Part shown: one piece after another, positions 15,763-24,078 of the stretch | How the letters are laid out: each line of letters opens with the position of its first letter | Numbering within the stretch: the stretch's first letter is position 1 | Assembly (NCBI GenBank): GCA_902493335.1 | Contig: CABUPJ010000026.1 | Coordinates: forward strand, 1 to 45,396 | Length of the DNA stretch: 45,396 nucleotides | Direction of reading: 5' to 3' | Origin: an uncultured Porphyromonadaceae bacterium | Lineage (GTDB): Bacteria > Bacteroidota > Bacteroidia > Bacteroidales > Muribaculaceae | Notes under the pieces: generated by a model | What the model saw: the letters and a program-made list of their open reading frames with translations, nothing else | The model's database searches: none | Told to the model about the DNA's origin: nothing | Program-made: the position numbers and the translations under genes

Positions 15763-15780
15763 ATACCCTATTTCGGGTAT
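15763..15780. promoter_or_regulatory. Dyad ATACCC-N6-GGGTAT upstream of xusA
   Basis: Perfect 6-base half-sites ATACCC and GGGTAT flank 6 bases. On the minus strand the dyad lies about 23-40 bases upstream of a near-consensus -7 box (GAAATTTG, 15740-15733) for xusA, overlapping the place of a -33 box. It could be an operator for the iron-uptake operon or a hairpin ending the RND gene message. The rest of the gap 15781-15911 shows nothing clear. Confidence 0.4.
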
Positions 15781-15911
15781 GCATTTTAATATACACTATA
15801 AATCAATAAATTAGCTTTAATGGAGATTTGCTAAAATGGCAGACGACCATAATGTGATGACAAATGACCCAGACGGTATAGCCGCTCATCGGCCTCATTC
15901 AGTCAAAATGG

Positions 15912-18900
15912 TCATCTGACGGTATTATTCTTGCGCCGCGGCATGATTTTTTCGTGGAGATACTGAAAAACCGCGAACAGCACCGGCACGATAAACAGGA
16001 GCGCCATCGTGCCGAACAACAGGCCGCCGACAGTGCCAACGCCGACCGATATATTGCCGTTGGCTCCGACTCCTGAGGCAAACATCAGGGGCAACATGCC
16101 GAAAACCATTGTCGCCGACGTCATGATTATAGGTCTGAAACGTGCTTTGGCAGCCGACAGAGCCGACGCCGTGAGACTCATGCCTTCCTTGCGTCTCGCC
16201 GTGGCATATTCGGTCAGCAGAATGGCTGTTTTCGCCAGCAGACCGATAAGCATTATCAGGCCTATCTGCATATAGATATTGTTTTCAATCCCCCACCAGC
16301 GCGCAAACACAAAACTGCCCGCGAGACCGAACGGCACGGCGGCCATGACGGCAAACGGTATAGTAAGACTCTCGTATAGAGCACACAGTATCAGGTAAAT
16401 AAACGCCAGACATATGCCGAAGACAAGCGCGGTCTTGTTGCCCGTAGACGATTCTTCGCGCGACATGCCACCGAACTCATATCCGAATCCGACAGGAAGA
16501 TATCTTGCCGCCGTCTCCTTTATCGCGGCAATCGCCTCACCCGAGCTGTAGCCCTCTCCGTTCTCGCCGAAAACAGATATCGACGGAAACAGATTGAAGC
16601 GCGAAAGGCTTTCCGACCCATAAACTCTCGTGAGCGTGATAAAATTGTCAATCGGCGCCATTTCACCGTCAGAGGTTCTTACATAGATGTGCTTCAGCGC
16701 CTCAGTGTCGAGCCTCGCATCGGGCGACGCCTGCACCATGACACGGTAGAGCTTCGTGAAACGGTTGAGGTTTGACGAATAGCTGCCGCCGATATAGCCC
16801 GCGAGCGTCGACAGCACGTCAGACGGCGAAATGTTATGGCTGAGACATCTGACGGCGTCGACTTCTACCATATACTGAGGATATCGGGTATCGAATGTCG
16901 TATAGGCGCGCGATATCTCGGGGCGCCTGTTGAGCGAATCTATGAATGTGCGGGTAACTTCAAGCAGGCGCTCGGTCGTCGTTCCCGACCGGTCCTGCAC
17001 ATACAGCTCAAAACCGCTGCCCGTGCCATAACCCGAAATCATCGGCGACTGCGATGCACGTATCTGCGCCGATGCGATTCCCGATGTGCGCCGGTAGATT
17101 TCTTTTATCACAGAATTTATATCCTGCCCCGGGGCTTTGCGGTCGTTCCAGTCTCTGAGCCTTATATTGAACGACCCGGCCGACGACGACTGGTCATGAC
17201 GGGCATTTTTACCCGACACCCTCGAATAGATGCTGATTTCGGGGATGTCTCTTATCGCCTGCTCGATCTCGTCCATGACTGCGTCGGTCTCGGCGAGACT
17301 GCAACCGGGCGCGACCTGAACGTTAAGGCTGATTGTGCCCATGTCTTCCTGCGGCACAAGACCCGTCTTTGTGGTCGACATGAGCCACCACAGAGCGCCT
17401 GCCGAGAGCATGACGAGCGCAAGCACGACCCACCGGTTTCTGAACAGAAACATTATCCCCGAGCGGTATTGGCCGACAATGCTATTGAACGACGCGTCAA
17501 AAGCATAATTAAACCGGCTGACAAAGCCTGCTTCCGCCGTAGGGTCATCAGTCTTTCTGTGCCGCATAAGCAGGGCGCTCAGGGCCGGACACAAAGTCAT
17601 GGCGTTTATCAGGGATATGCCGACGGCAACCGCCATTGTCAGGCCGAACTGTTTATAGAACGTGCCCGAAGTGCCGCCCATGAAGCACACCGGTATAAAA
17701 ACCGCCATGAAGACGACTGTCGTCGTTATCAGAGCCGCCGATAGACCGCCCATCGCCGACACCGTCGCGTCATAAGGGTCTTTTTCGCCTGCGTCAAATC
17801 TGGCCTGCACGGCCTCGACCACCACGACCGAGTCATCGACGACCGTACCGATCACAAGCACTATCGCAAACAGCGTCAGCATATTTAGGGTAAAACCAAC
17901 AGCATAGATAAACGCAAACGTTCCGACCAGCGAGACTATAATCGAAATCGCCGGTATCAGAGTAGCCCTGAGGTCGTGAAGAAAAAGATATACTACCAGC
18001 ACGACAAGTATGAGAGCTATGACAAGCGTTTCGACGACTTTATGAATCGAAGCGTCGAGAAAATCTTTTGTGCTCGAGATATCGGTCAGCACCATCCCGG
18101 CAGGAAGGCCGGCCCTTATATCATCGAGCGTCCGGTCAATCTCCATGATGACTTCATTGGCATTCGAGCCGGCGGTCTGGGCTATCATGGCGTTTGCACC
18201 GGGGTGACCGCTCGTCTGACTGAGCATGGCATAGTTGACCGCGCCGAGTTCGACCGTGGCTATATCACCGAGCCGCAGCACATTGCCGTCAGGAAGTGCT
18301 CTGACGACAAGATTCTCATATTCCTCGGGCTTTTCATAGCGACCGCGGTATTTGAGCACATACTGGAATGTCGACTCCGACTCGGCTCCGAGTGTACCTG
18401 TCGGCGACTCGATATTCTGGTCGGCAAGAACCCGGTCGATATCAGCAGGCACAAGCCCATACTGAGACATCTTCGTCGGGTCAAGCCATATCCTCATAGC
18501 ATATTCGGCACTGAATATATTGACCTCACCGACACCCGAGATTCGCGATATGCGTGGCTCGATGTTGATTTTCATATAGTTTGTCAGAAACTTGGCGTCA
18601 TAGCTGTCATCGGGACTGTAGAGCGTTATCGACTTCAGCGTACTGTTCTGCCGTTTCCTCACCGTGACACCGCTTTTGGTGACTTCGGCCGGCAGCAGTC
18701 CCTGCGCCGACGCCACACGGTTCTGCACGTTCACGACAGCCATGTCGGCATCGGTTCCCTGCCTGAAATATATCGTGATTGAAGCCGTACCGGTATTCGT
18801 GGCCGTCGATGTCATATACATCATATCCTCAACGCCGTTAAGCGACTCTTCGAGAGGCACTATGACACTCTTCATCACAGTCTCGGCGTTTGCGCCCGTA

Positions 18901-19049
18901 TATGTGGCCGACACTCTCACTGTCGGCGGCGCGATATTCGGGAACTGCTCGATCGGCAGCTGCAGCAGTCCCAGCACTCCGACAATAACGATGAGTGCCG
19001 AAATGACACCGGCCAGAACAGGCCGGTCCATAAATGTCCTTACCGTCAT
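15912..19049 (-). CDS. RND multidrug efflux transporter (AcrB/HAE1 type), unaccompanied
   Basis: A 1045-residue inner-membrane proton antiporter of the AcrB family, exporting hydrophobic drugs, bile acids or similar through a tripartite pump. The N-terminal TVRTFMDRPVLAGVIS block and ALIVIVGVLG helix are typical. The proton relay is intact: D405 and D406 in GTVVDDSVVVVEAV and K940 in LLAKTAILLTEYA. An in-frame TTG at 19070 gives a longer frame, but the ATG at 19049 matches the family start. No membrane-fusion or outer-membrane partner is adjacent on this strand. It probably shares those encoded at 21527-24069. It is divergent from the LytS/LytTR genes and upstream of xusABC on the same strand. 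Confidence 0.93.
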   Translation of the reverse strand: MTVRTFMDRPVLAGVISALIVIVGVLGLLQLPIEQFPNIAPPTVRVSATYTGANAETVMKSVIVPLEESLNGVEDMMYMTSTATNTGTASITIYFRQGTDADMAVVNVQNRVASAQGLLPAEVTKSGVTVRKRQNSTLKSITLYSPDDSYDAKFLTNYMKINIEPRISRISGVGEVNIFSAEYAMRIWLDPTKMSQYGLVPADIDRVLADQNIESPTGTLGAESESTFQYVLKYRGRYEKPEEYENLVVRALPDGNVLRLGDIATVELGAVNYAMLSQTSGHPGANAMIAQTAGSNANEVIMEIDRTLDDIRAGLPAGMVLTDISSTKDFLDASIHKVVETLVIALILVVLVVYLFLHDLRATLIPAISIIVSLVGTFAFIYAVGFTLNMLTLFAIVLVIGTVVDDSVVVVEAVQARFDAGEKDPYDATVSAMGGLSAALITTTVVFMAVFIPVCFMGGTSGTFYKQFGLTMAVAVGISLINAMTLCPALSALLMRHRKTDDPTAEAGFVSRFNYAFDASFNSIVGQYRSGIMFLFRNRWVVLALVMLSAGALWWLMSTTKTGLVPQEDMGTISLNVQVAPGCSLAETDAVMDEIEQAIRDIPEISIYSRVSGKNARHDQSSSAGSFNIRLRDWNDRKAPGQDINSVIKEIYRRTSGIASAQIRASQSPMISGYGTGSGFELYVQDRSGTTTERLLEVTRTFIDSLNRRPEISRAYTTFDTRYPQYMVEVDAVRCLSHNISPSDVLSTLAGYIGGSYSSNLNRFTKLYRVMVQASPDARLDTEALKHIYVRTSDGEMAPIDNFITLTRVYGSESLSRFNLFPSISVFGENGEGYSSGEAIAAIKETAARYLPVGFGYEFGGMSREESSTGNKTALVFGICLAFIYLILCALYESLTIPFAVMAAVPFGLAGSFVFARWWGIENNIYMQIGLIMLIGLLAKTAILLTEYATARRKEGMSLTASALSAAKARFRPIIMTSATMVFGMLPLMFASGVGANGNISVGVGTVGGLLFGTMALLFIVPVLFAVFQYLHEKIMPRRKNNTVR

Positions 19050-19084
19050 TATATCATATTTTGAAGACAATCATATCAATGGCG

Positions 19085-19092
19085 CAAAGTTA
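19085..19092 (-). promoter_or_regulatory. Candidate -7 box for the minus-strand RND gene
   Basis: The minus strand reads TAACTTTG, an exact TAnnTTTG match, 36 bases before the ATG at 19049. No clear -33 box is seen, which may point to an activator such as the divergent LytTR regulator (inference). Confidence 0.5.
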
Positions 19093-19200
19093 AAAGAATA
19101 AAACCCATCGTGCCGTATCGGCCTGAGCGATAAATGACTGACTGCAGCAAAGTGATGGCCAACGGCCGGCAAACCCACACCGCGTCAGAAATAAAATATT

Positions 19201-19208
19201 TATCTTTG
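19201..19208 (+). promoter_or_regulatory. Candidate -7 box for the LytS-LytTR operon
   Basis: TATCTTTG matches TAnnTTTG, 24 bases before the ATG at 19232. No good -33 TTTG lies at 19-21 bases. The 108 bases between this box and the divergent one at 19085-19092 are room for regulator binding. Confidence 0.55.
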
Positions 19209-19231
19209 CAACATCAACATATCGGTATGCA

Positions 19232-20239
19232 ATGAAAAATATCTCATTCTACATAGACCTCGCCTTCTGCATCGTCGTCTTGCCGGTGATGATGATGATT
19301 TTTCCTGTAGAGCGATGGTTCCACAACTTCCAGTGGTATGTCGTCTCTGTCGGACTGTGGCTATACTGCCTTTATTTCCTGAACAGGCTAATCACCGTGC
19401 CGTTTCTGTTCAGAGGCAAACGCGACAGAGCTGTCTCAGCGCTGATAATTGTTCTGTCGCTCGCCATCACATGGAGCTTCTCACACATAACCCTGTATCC
19501 ACCCAAGCCGAGCCTCCATGACCTCGGCATAGAGCGTGTGCTTCCCTACATCCAGCAATATCAGCAGGCCGTATGGTCTCTGTTCATGATTGTCGAGACC
19601 TTCAGCTTTGCCGTCGGGCTGCTGACACAGACAAATATACAGCGGTCGAGACGTCACGCCGTCGAAGCCGAGCGTGACAAAGCCGAAATCGAACTGTATA
19701 AAGCGCGGATAAAGCCCCACTTCATGTTCAACACTCTCAACTCTCTTTACGGACTTTTCCTTACAAACGACAGCAACGCCCTCGCCTCGCTCGAGAAATT
19801 TATCTCGATGATGAGATATATCCACACCTCATCGACCCGTGACCTGGTGCCTCTCTCTGACGAAGTAGACTATATCAGGCAGTATGTGGGACTGCAACAG
19901 CTCAGGCTCAACGAAATGACATCCGTGGCGCTCGACATCGATGTCGAAAACAATTCAACGATGGTCCCGCCGATGCTGCTTGTTACTTTTGTCGAGAACT
20001 GCTTTAAACACGGGGTATCGCCTGTCGAGAAAAGCCACATAACGATTTCACTGCACGAGCATGCCGGGAGTATGGAATTCATGACCTGCAACCGCATTTT
20101 CCCCGTCAGGCGCATCGGCGAACACATGGGCATCGAGAACTGCCGCAAACGTCTCGAACTTCTGTTTCCCGGGCGACACAGGCTGACTGTAACAAACGAC
20201 GGGACTTTTTTCTCTGTAAAACTCTGTATTGAACTATGA
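19232..20239 (+). CDS. LytS/YehU-type sensor histidine kinase
   Basis: A 335-residue membrane kinase. Four hydrophobic helices (about residues 6-24, 35-52, 68-86, 113-132) form a small N-terminal sensor without a large periplasmic domain. The His_kinase domain follows with ARIKPHFMFNTLNSL and phospho-acceptor H163. The ATPase part carries FVENCFKHG and, later, GIENCRKRLELLF. It should phosphorylate the LytTR regulator whose start overlaps its stop (ATGA). With few extracytoplasmic residues, sensing may be of membrane state or through a partner; the PepSY-like protein two genes on is a candidate (inference). Confidence 0.92.
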   Translation: MKNISFYIDLAFCIVVLPVMMMIFPVERWFHNFQWYVVSVGLWLYCLYFLNRLITVPFLFRGKRDRAVSALIIVLSLAITWSFSHITLYPPKPSLHDLGIERVLPYIQQYQQAVWSLFMIVETFSFAVGLLTQTNIQRSRRHAVEAERDKAEIELYKARIKPHFMFNTLNSLYGLFLTNDSNALASLEKFISMMRYIHTSSTRDLVPLSDEVDYIRQYVGLQQLRLNEMTSVALDIDVENNSTMVPPMLLVTFVENCFKHGVSPVEKSHITISLHEHAGSMEFMTCNRIFPVRRIGEHMGIENCRKRLELLFPGRHRLTVTNDGTFFSVKLCIEL

Positions 20240-20952
20240 TAAAATGTATAGCCATAGATGACGAACCGATAGCGCTGAGCATCATACGCGAATACTGCAA
20301 AAAATATGGCGGCATCGAGCTTGAGACCTACACCTCGCCGATTGCCGGGATGGAGCGTGTAATGGCTGTCAGACCCGACATCGTGTTCCTCGACATCGAA
20401 ATGAACTCACACAACGGACTGTCTCTCGCCCGCGAGCTGCCGAACGGCACATGCCTCATATTCACCACGGCCTATTCGCAATATGCCCTCGACGGATTCA
20501 ACGTAGACGCCGTCGATTTCCTTCATAAGCCTATTTTTTATCCACGGTTTGAAAGAGCCATCGGGAAAGCCCTCAAATGGCTTGACAAAAAAGACGACGT
20601 CACAAAACGCGACACCATCACTCTCAAAGTCGAGTACAAGACCGTTGTCATCGGTCTCGACGACATCACATCTGTCGAGGCCATGGACAACTACGTCAAG
20701 GTATTCCGCCGCGGTCTGCCAATGGTGCTGTCACAGATAACGATGAAAGAGATGGAAGCGATGCTGCCGGCCGACAGATTCATACGCGTCCACAGATCGT
20801 TTATCGTCTCGCTGAACGCCATCGACAGGTTCTCCAACAGAAAAATCTATCTCCGCGACTCAGACCGTCAGATTCCCGTAGGCAGAAAATATGCCGATTC
20901 TTTCAATAATCTCTACAATATTTTCAAACTAAACTCAACTGAAAACAAATGA
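20236..20952 (+). CDS. LytTR-family response regulator
   Basis: A 238-residue regulator. The receiver domain (about 1-120) has acidic residues D8/D9, phospho-acceptor D53 in VFLDIEM, T77/T78 and K98 in FLHKPI. The LytTR DNA-binding domain (about 133-232) carries the blocks VEAMDNYVKVF, RVHRSFIVSLNAID and QIPVGRKYADSF. LytTR proteins usually bind pairs of short direct repeats upstream of target promoters. Start and stop are both joined to the neighbours by ATGA overlaps, so kinase, regulator and PepSY-like protein form one unit. Likely targets are the downstream pump and the divergent RND gene (inference). Confidence 0.93.
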   Translation: MIKCIAIDDEPIALSIIREYCKKYGGIELETYTSPIAGMERVMAVRPDIVFLDIEMNSHNGLSLARELPNGTCLIFTTAYSQYALDGFNVDAVDFLHKPIFYPRFERAIGKALKWLDKKDDVTKRDTITLKVEYKTVVIGLDDITSVEAMDNYVKVFRRGLPMVLSQITMKEMEAMLPADRFIRVHRSFIVSLNAIDRFSNRKIYLRDSDRQIPVGRKYADSFNNLYNIFKLNSTENK

Positions 20953-21413
20953 CAAGAATTACAAGACTGGCACTCGCGGCTCTCGTGGCGTCACTGCCGG
21001 CAATAGCTTGCGCCGGCACACCGGTCAGACAGTCAGAGCTGCCTAAGACAATCCTGACATTTCTCGACAGACACTTTCACGGCGACGCGGTGACGAAAGC
21101 CGAGAAAGACCAGGGTCGCCGCGGCACCGAGTATGAGGTCGACCTCGGCAGCGGCGCTGAAATCGACTTCCGCGACAACGGCGAGTGGAAAGAGGTGAAA
21201 GCTTCACGAGGCAACGCCGTGCCGGCCGCTATCATCCCGGCTGAAATCTCGAAATATGTGTCCGAAAAGTTCAAAGGCCGCGATATCGTGGAAATCTCGC
21301 GCAAACGCGGCGGTTATGAAGTCGAACTCTCTGACGGCACAGAGCTGCGTCTAACCGAAGACGCCGCCCCGATGAACGCCCGCAACGGAGGCAAACGCCC
21401 CGACAGACGCTGA
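20949..21413 (+). CDS. PepSY-like periplasmic protein (BLIP-like fold)
   Basis: A 154-residue secreted protein with a signal peptide (about 22 residues, ending ACAG). Two weakly similar units follow, each containing a [x]GxxYEV[D/E]L core: GTEYEVDLGSGAEIDF and GGYEVELSDGTELRL. This is the PepSY-like (putative beta-lactamase-inhibitor-like) family common in Bacteroidetes beside two-component systems. The role is unknown; binding an envelope ligand or restraining the sensor kinase is plausible. The C-terminus is basic and Gly/Asn-rich. It overlaps the regulator stop by ATGA, and 113 bases separate it from the pump genes. Confidence 0.82.
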   Translation: MTRITRLALAALVASLPAIACAGTPVRQSELPKTILTFLDRHFHGDAVTKAEKDQGRRGTEYEVDLGSGAEIDFRDNGEWKEVKASRGNAVPAAIIPAEISKYVSEKFKGRDIVEISRKRGGYEVELSDGTELRLTEDAAPMNARNGGKRPDRR

Positions 21414-21474
21414 ACGGTCAATACGTTAATTTCCCATCCCGCAAAAACCAAAATCGGTTCTGAAAGGTTATTTT

Positions 21475-21505
21475 TCTGACGGGTCTGACATACAGATCCG
21501 TCAGA
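21475..21505. promoter_or_regulatory. 13-bp hairpin between the PepSY-like and outer-membrane-factor genes
   Basis: TCTGACGGGTCTG (21475-21487) pairs with CAGATCCGTCAGA (21493-21505), including one G-T pair, around loop ACATA. It lies 21 bases before the ATG at 21527. There is no T-tract and no good -7 box in the gap 21414-21526. It may be an RNA processing or partial-termination site that sets pump levels relative to the regulators. Confidence 0.55.
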
Positions 21506-21526
21506 TTACGTTTCAACCGATTTACG

Positions 21527-22948
21527 ATGAGAAAATATCTATCAGCTCTAATCATCTTCTTCACCGGGATTTCATTCGTCAGCCCGGCGAAAGAAAACAA
21601 TGAGCCGCCCCTCGGATTCACCATGCCGGCAGCCTGGTCGTCGCAACCCGACACGGCTGTAACCGACGGGGTCTGTCCGCAACAGTGGTGGCAGTCGTTC
21701 GGCGACACACTCCTCGACAGTCTCGTCACTGTCGCCGTCGAAAACAACTACGACGCCGCGATGGCCGCCGGACGCATCGCCATGGCGCGCGCCGCGCTCG
21801 GCAGCGCCCGCGCCGCCTACTACCCCCGGATCAACGCCTCGGCCTCGTATACGCGCGACAAAAGCTACGGTCTGATGGCCGGGCGCACGTCGACGAGTAC
21901 CACGGTGTCATATTTCGGAGCCTCACTGTCGGCAAACTGGGAGATAGATCTCTTCGGCAAAATCACCGCGCAGGTCAAGGCCGCCCGCGGCGAACTCGCG
22001 CTGTCGCGGGCCGAACGCGCCGCCGTCGAGCTTTCGGTCTGCGCCGAGACCGCAAGCGCCTATATAGGGCTGCGCGTCCATCAGGCCTGCCTCTCTGTAG
22101 CCCGCGAACATGCCGACGCACAGCTGAAGGTGCTCAACATCGCCCGCACACGCTTCGAGACCGGTCTGGCCTCGATGATGGACGTCGACCAGGCCGAGCA
22201 GGTCTATTACTCGACCATCGCCTCCATACCTCCGCTCGAGACATCGGTCCATGCCGACATCAACGCCATAGCGCTGCTGCTCGGCGTCCCGGGCGACAGC
22301 ATAGCTCCGGCCCTCGCGACCACAAACCGCCTGCCATCCTATCGCCAGATCATCTGCGCCGATGTGCCGTCGGCTCTTCTCAGCCGGCGTCCCGACGTCG
22401 CACAGGCCCAAAAGCAGGTCGAAGTCTGCGCTGCAAAACTCGGCATAGCCAAGAAAGAGTGGCTGCCGACGCTCAGTGTCTCGGCCTCGGCCGGCACAGC
22501 CGCCCACGACGCCCGTGACCTCTTCTCGCGCCACAGTTTCGGCTACACGGTGGCGCCGACACTGTCGTGGACCGTTTTCGACGGTCTCGCCCGCCGCTAT
22601 AACATCGTCTCTCAGCGCGAAGAACTCAAAAACGCCGTCGACAGCTACAATCTCACAGTCCTCACGGCGGTCAATGAAGTCGACAATGCCATAAACAGCT
22701 ATATCAACACCGTGAAATATATAGACGCACTTGACAAAGTCGTCAAATCGTCGGAAAACTACGACCGCCGCGCTGTCGACAATTATAAAAGCGGCCTGAG
22801 CCCGTTTATCAACGTGGCCGACGCACAGATTTCTTTTCTTGAAAATATCAACGCTCTCATCACAGCCAAAGGCGACGCCCTCAACAGCCTCGTCAGCATC
22901 TATAAATCGCTCGGCGGCGGATGGGATTCAGACCAAGCAGACTTATGA
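21527..22948 (+). CDS. TolC/NodT-type outer-membrane efflux factor
   Basis: A 473-residue outer-membrane factor that forms the exit duct of a tripartite pump. A signal peptide (about 20 residues, ending VSPAK) has no lipobox Cys. Two OEP halves follow, with blocks PQQWWQSFGDTLLDSLV, AALGSARAAYYPRINASASYTR, ANWEIDLFGKITAQVKAARGE, RRPDVAQAQKQVE, and in the second half FDGLARRYNIVSQREE and NYKSGLSPFINVADAQ. It is the first gene of the pump set; its stop overlaps the membrane-fusion start (ATGA). As the only outer-membrane factor in view, it probably also serves the divergent RND gene. Confidence 0.94.
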   Translation: MRKYLSALIIFFTGISFVSPAKENNEPPLGFTMPAAWSSQPDTAVTDGVCPQQWWQSFGDTLLDSLVTVAVENNYDAAMAAGRIAMARAALGSARAAYYPRINASASYTRDKSYGLMAGRTSTSTTVSYFGASLSANWEIDLFGKITAQVKAARGELALSRAERAAVELSVCAETASAYIGLRVHQACLSVAREHADAQLKVLNIARTRFETGLASMMDVDQAEQVYYSTIASIPPLETSVHADINAIALLLGVPGDSIAPALATTNRLPSYRQIICADVPSALLSRRPDVAQAQKQVEVCAAKLGIAKKEWLPTLSVSASAGTAAHDARDLFSRHSFGYTVAPTLSWTVFDGLARRYNIVSQREELKNAVDSYNLTVLTAVNEVDNAINSYINTVKYIDALDKVVKSSENYDRRAVDNYKSGLSPFINVADAQISFLENINALITAKGDALNSLVSIYKSLGGGWDSDQADL

Positions 22949-24069
22949 ACACACAAATCAGACTCCCGTTAATCGCTATCGGCTGTATCGCCCTCGTCAC
23001 AGCCTCGTGCAGCCATAAAAAGAGCGGCGCCTCAGACGAAGCGCCCGTCATCGACGTCGCCGCCGTCACCGTCGACTCTGTCACAGTCCACCGCTCGTTT
23101 CCGGCCTACCTCACAGCCAACAGAAGCGTCGACCTTGTCGCCCGCGTCAACAGCACCCTGACTTCGCGTCAGTATAAAGAAGGTGATTTTGTAAAGGAAG
23201 GCACGGTGCTCTTCACCTTCGACCCGACACAATACGCCGAGGCCGTCAGCCGGGCGCGCGCCGCCCTCGATGACGCCGAGGCTTCATACCGCTACGCGGC
23301 CGACCATTATGCCGCCGTCGAGAAAGCCCTCGAGAGCGACGCCGTCTCGCGCATGGAAGTCCTTCAGGCAAAAAGCGCCAAAGAAGCCGCCGAAGCTTCA
23401 ATCGCGTCGGCAAGGGCACAGCTCAAGACAGCCGAGACGACACTGTCATACTGCACGGTGCGCGCCCCGTTCGACGGCCACGTCTCGATGAGTGAATACA
23501 GCGCCGGCGCATATCTCGCCGGCGAGGGCGCACCCATAAAGCTATGTACGATTTACGACGACGCCGTCGTGCTTGTCAATTTCTCGATTGACAACACCGA
23601 GTTTGCAAAGCTTAAAGCCAAAGCCGACTCGTCGGGCATAGGAGCCATGCTCCACCGCATCCCCGTCATCTTCGACAACCCGACTCAATACAACTATACC
23701 GCCGACATATATTATATGTCGCCTGTCATCGACAAGAGCACCGGCGCGATGCGCATGCAGGCAGAAATCGACAACTCGCACGGCGAACTCCGCGCCGGCA
23801 TGTACAGCAGCGTCGCGATGCCCGTCGAGCACCTCGACAGCGCCATCCTCGTCCGCGACGCGTCAATCGCCACCGACCAGCTCGGCAAATATCTGTATGT
23901 CGTCAACGACTCGGACCGCGTCGTCTACACCCCCGTCAAAACCGGCGAGACAGTCGCCGACACGATGCGCATCATCACATCGGGCCTGAAACGGGGCGAC
24001 CGCTACGTCACCTCGGCCCTGCTCAAAGTACGCGACGGCATGACCGTCAATCCGCGAACCGTCAAATAG
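22945..24069 (+). CDS. RND periplasmic adaptor (membrane fusion protein), lipoprotein
   Basis: A 374-residue lipoprotein adaptor linking the RND pump to the outer-membrane factor. The lipobox VTASC ends the signal peptide at Cys22. The hairpin, lipoyl and beta-barrel domains follow in the usual AcrA/MexA order: lipoyl half VARVNSTLTSRQYKEGDFVKEG, alpha-helical hairpin about 95-165, second lipoyl half YCTVRAPFDGHVS, then IYYMSPVIDKSTGAMRMQAE and the membrane-proximal part. An in-frame ATG at 22921 exists, but the ATG at 22945, overlapping the previous stop as ATGA, gives a proper signal peptide. The RND gene follows after 9 bases. Confidence 0.94.
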   Translation: MNTQIRLPLIAIGCIALVTASCSHKKSGASDEAPVIDVAAVTVDSVTVHRSFPAYLTANRSVDLVARVNSTLTSRQYKEGDFVKEGTVLFTFDPTQYAEAVSRARAALDDAEASYRYAADHYAAVEKALESDAVSRMEVLQAKSAKEAAEASIASARAQLKTAETTLSYCTVRAPFDGHVSMSEYSAGAYLAGEGAPIKLCTIYDDAVVLVNFSIDNTEFAKLKAKADSSGIGAMLHRIPVIFDNPTQYNYTADIYYMSPVIDKSTGAMRMQAEIDNSHGELRAGMYSSVAMPVEHLDSAILVRDASIATDQLGKYLYVVNDSDRVVYTPVKTGETVADTMRIITSGLKRGDRYVTSALLKVRDGMTVNPRTVK

Positions 24070-24078
24070 CACACAGCC

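Noticed and set aside
16836..17744. 302-codon plus-strand open frame inside the RND gene
   Set aside because: Antisense to a full-length AcrB-family gene with an intact proton relay; its Arg/His-rich product has no family features.
19050..19070. TTG start extending the minus-strand RND protein by seven residues
   Set aside because: The ATG at 19049 gives the family-typical N-terminus and the extension has no support.
21685..22518. 277-codon Arg-rich open frame within the outer-membrane factor gene
   Set aside because: Same-strand frame shadow of the GC-rich gene; the real frame has clear OEP motifs.
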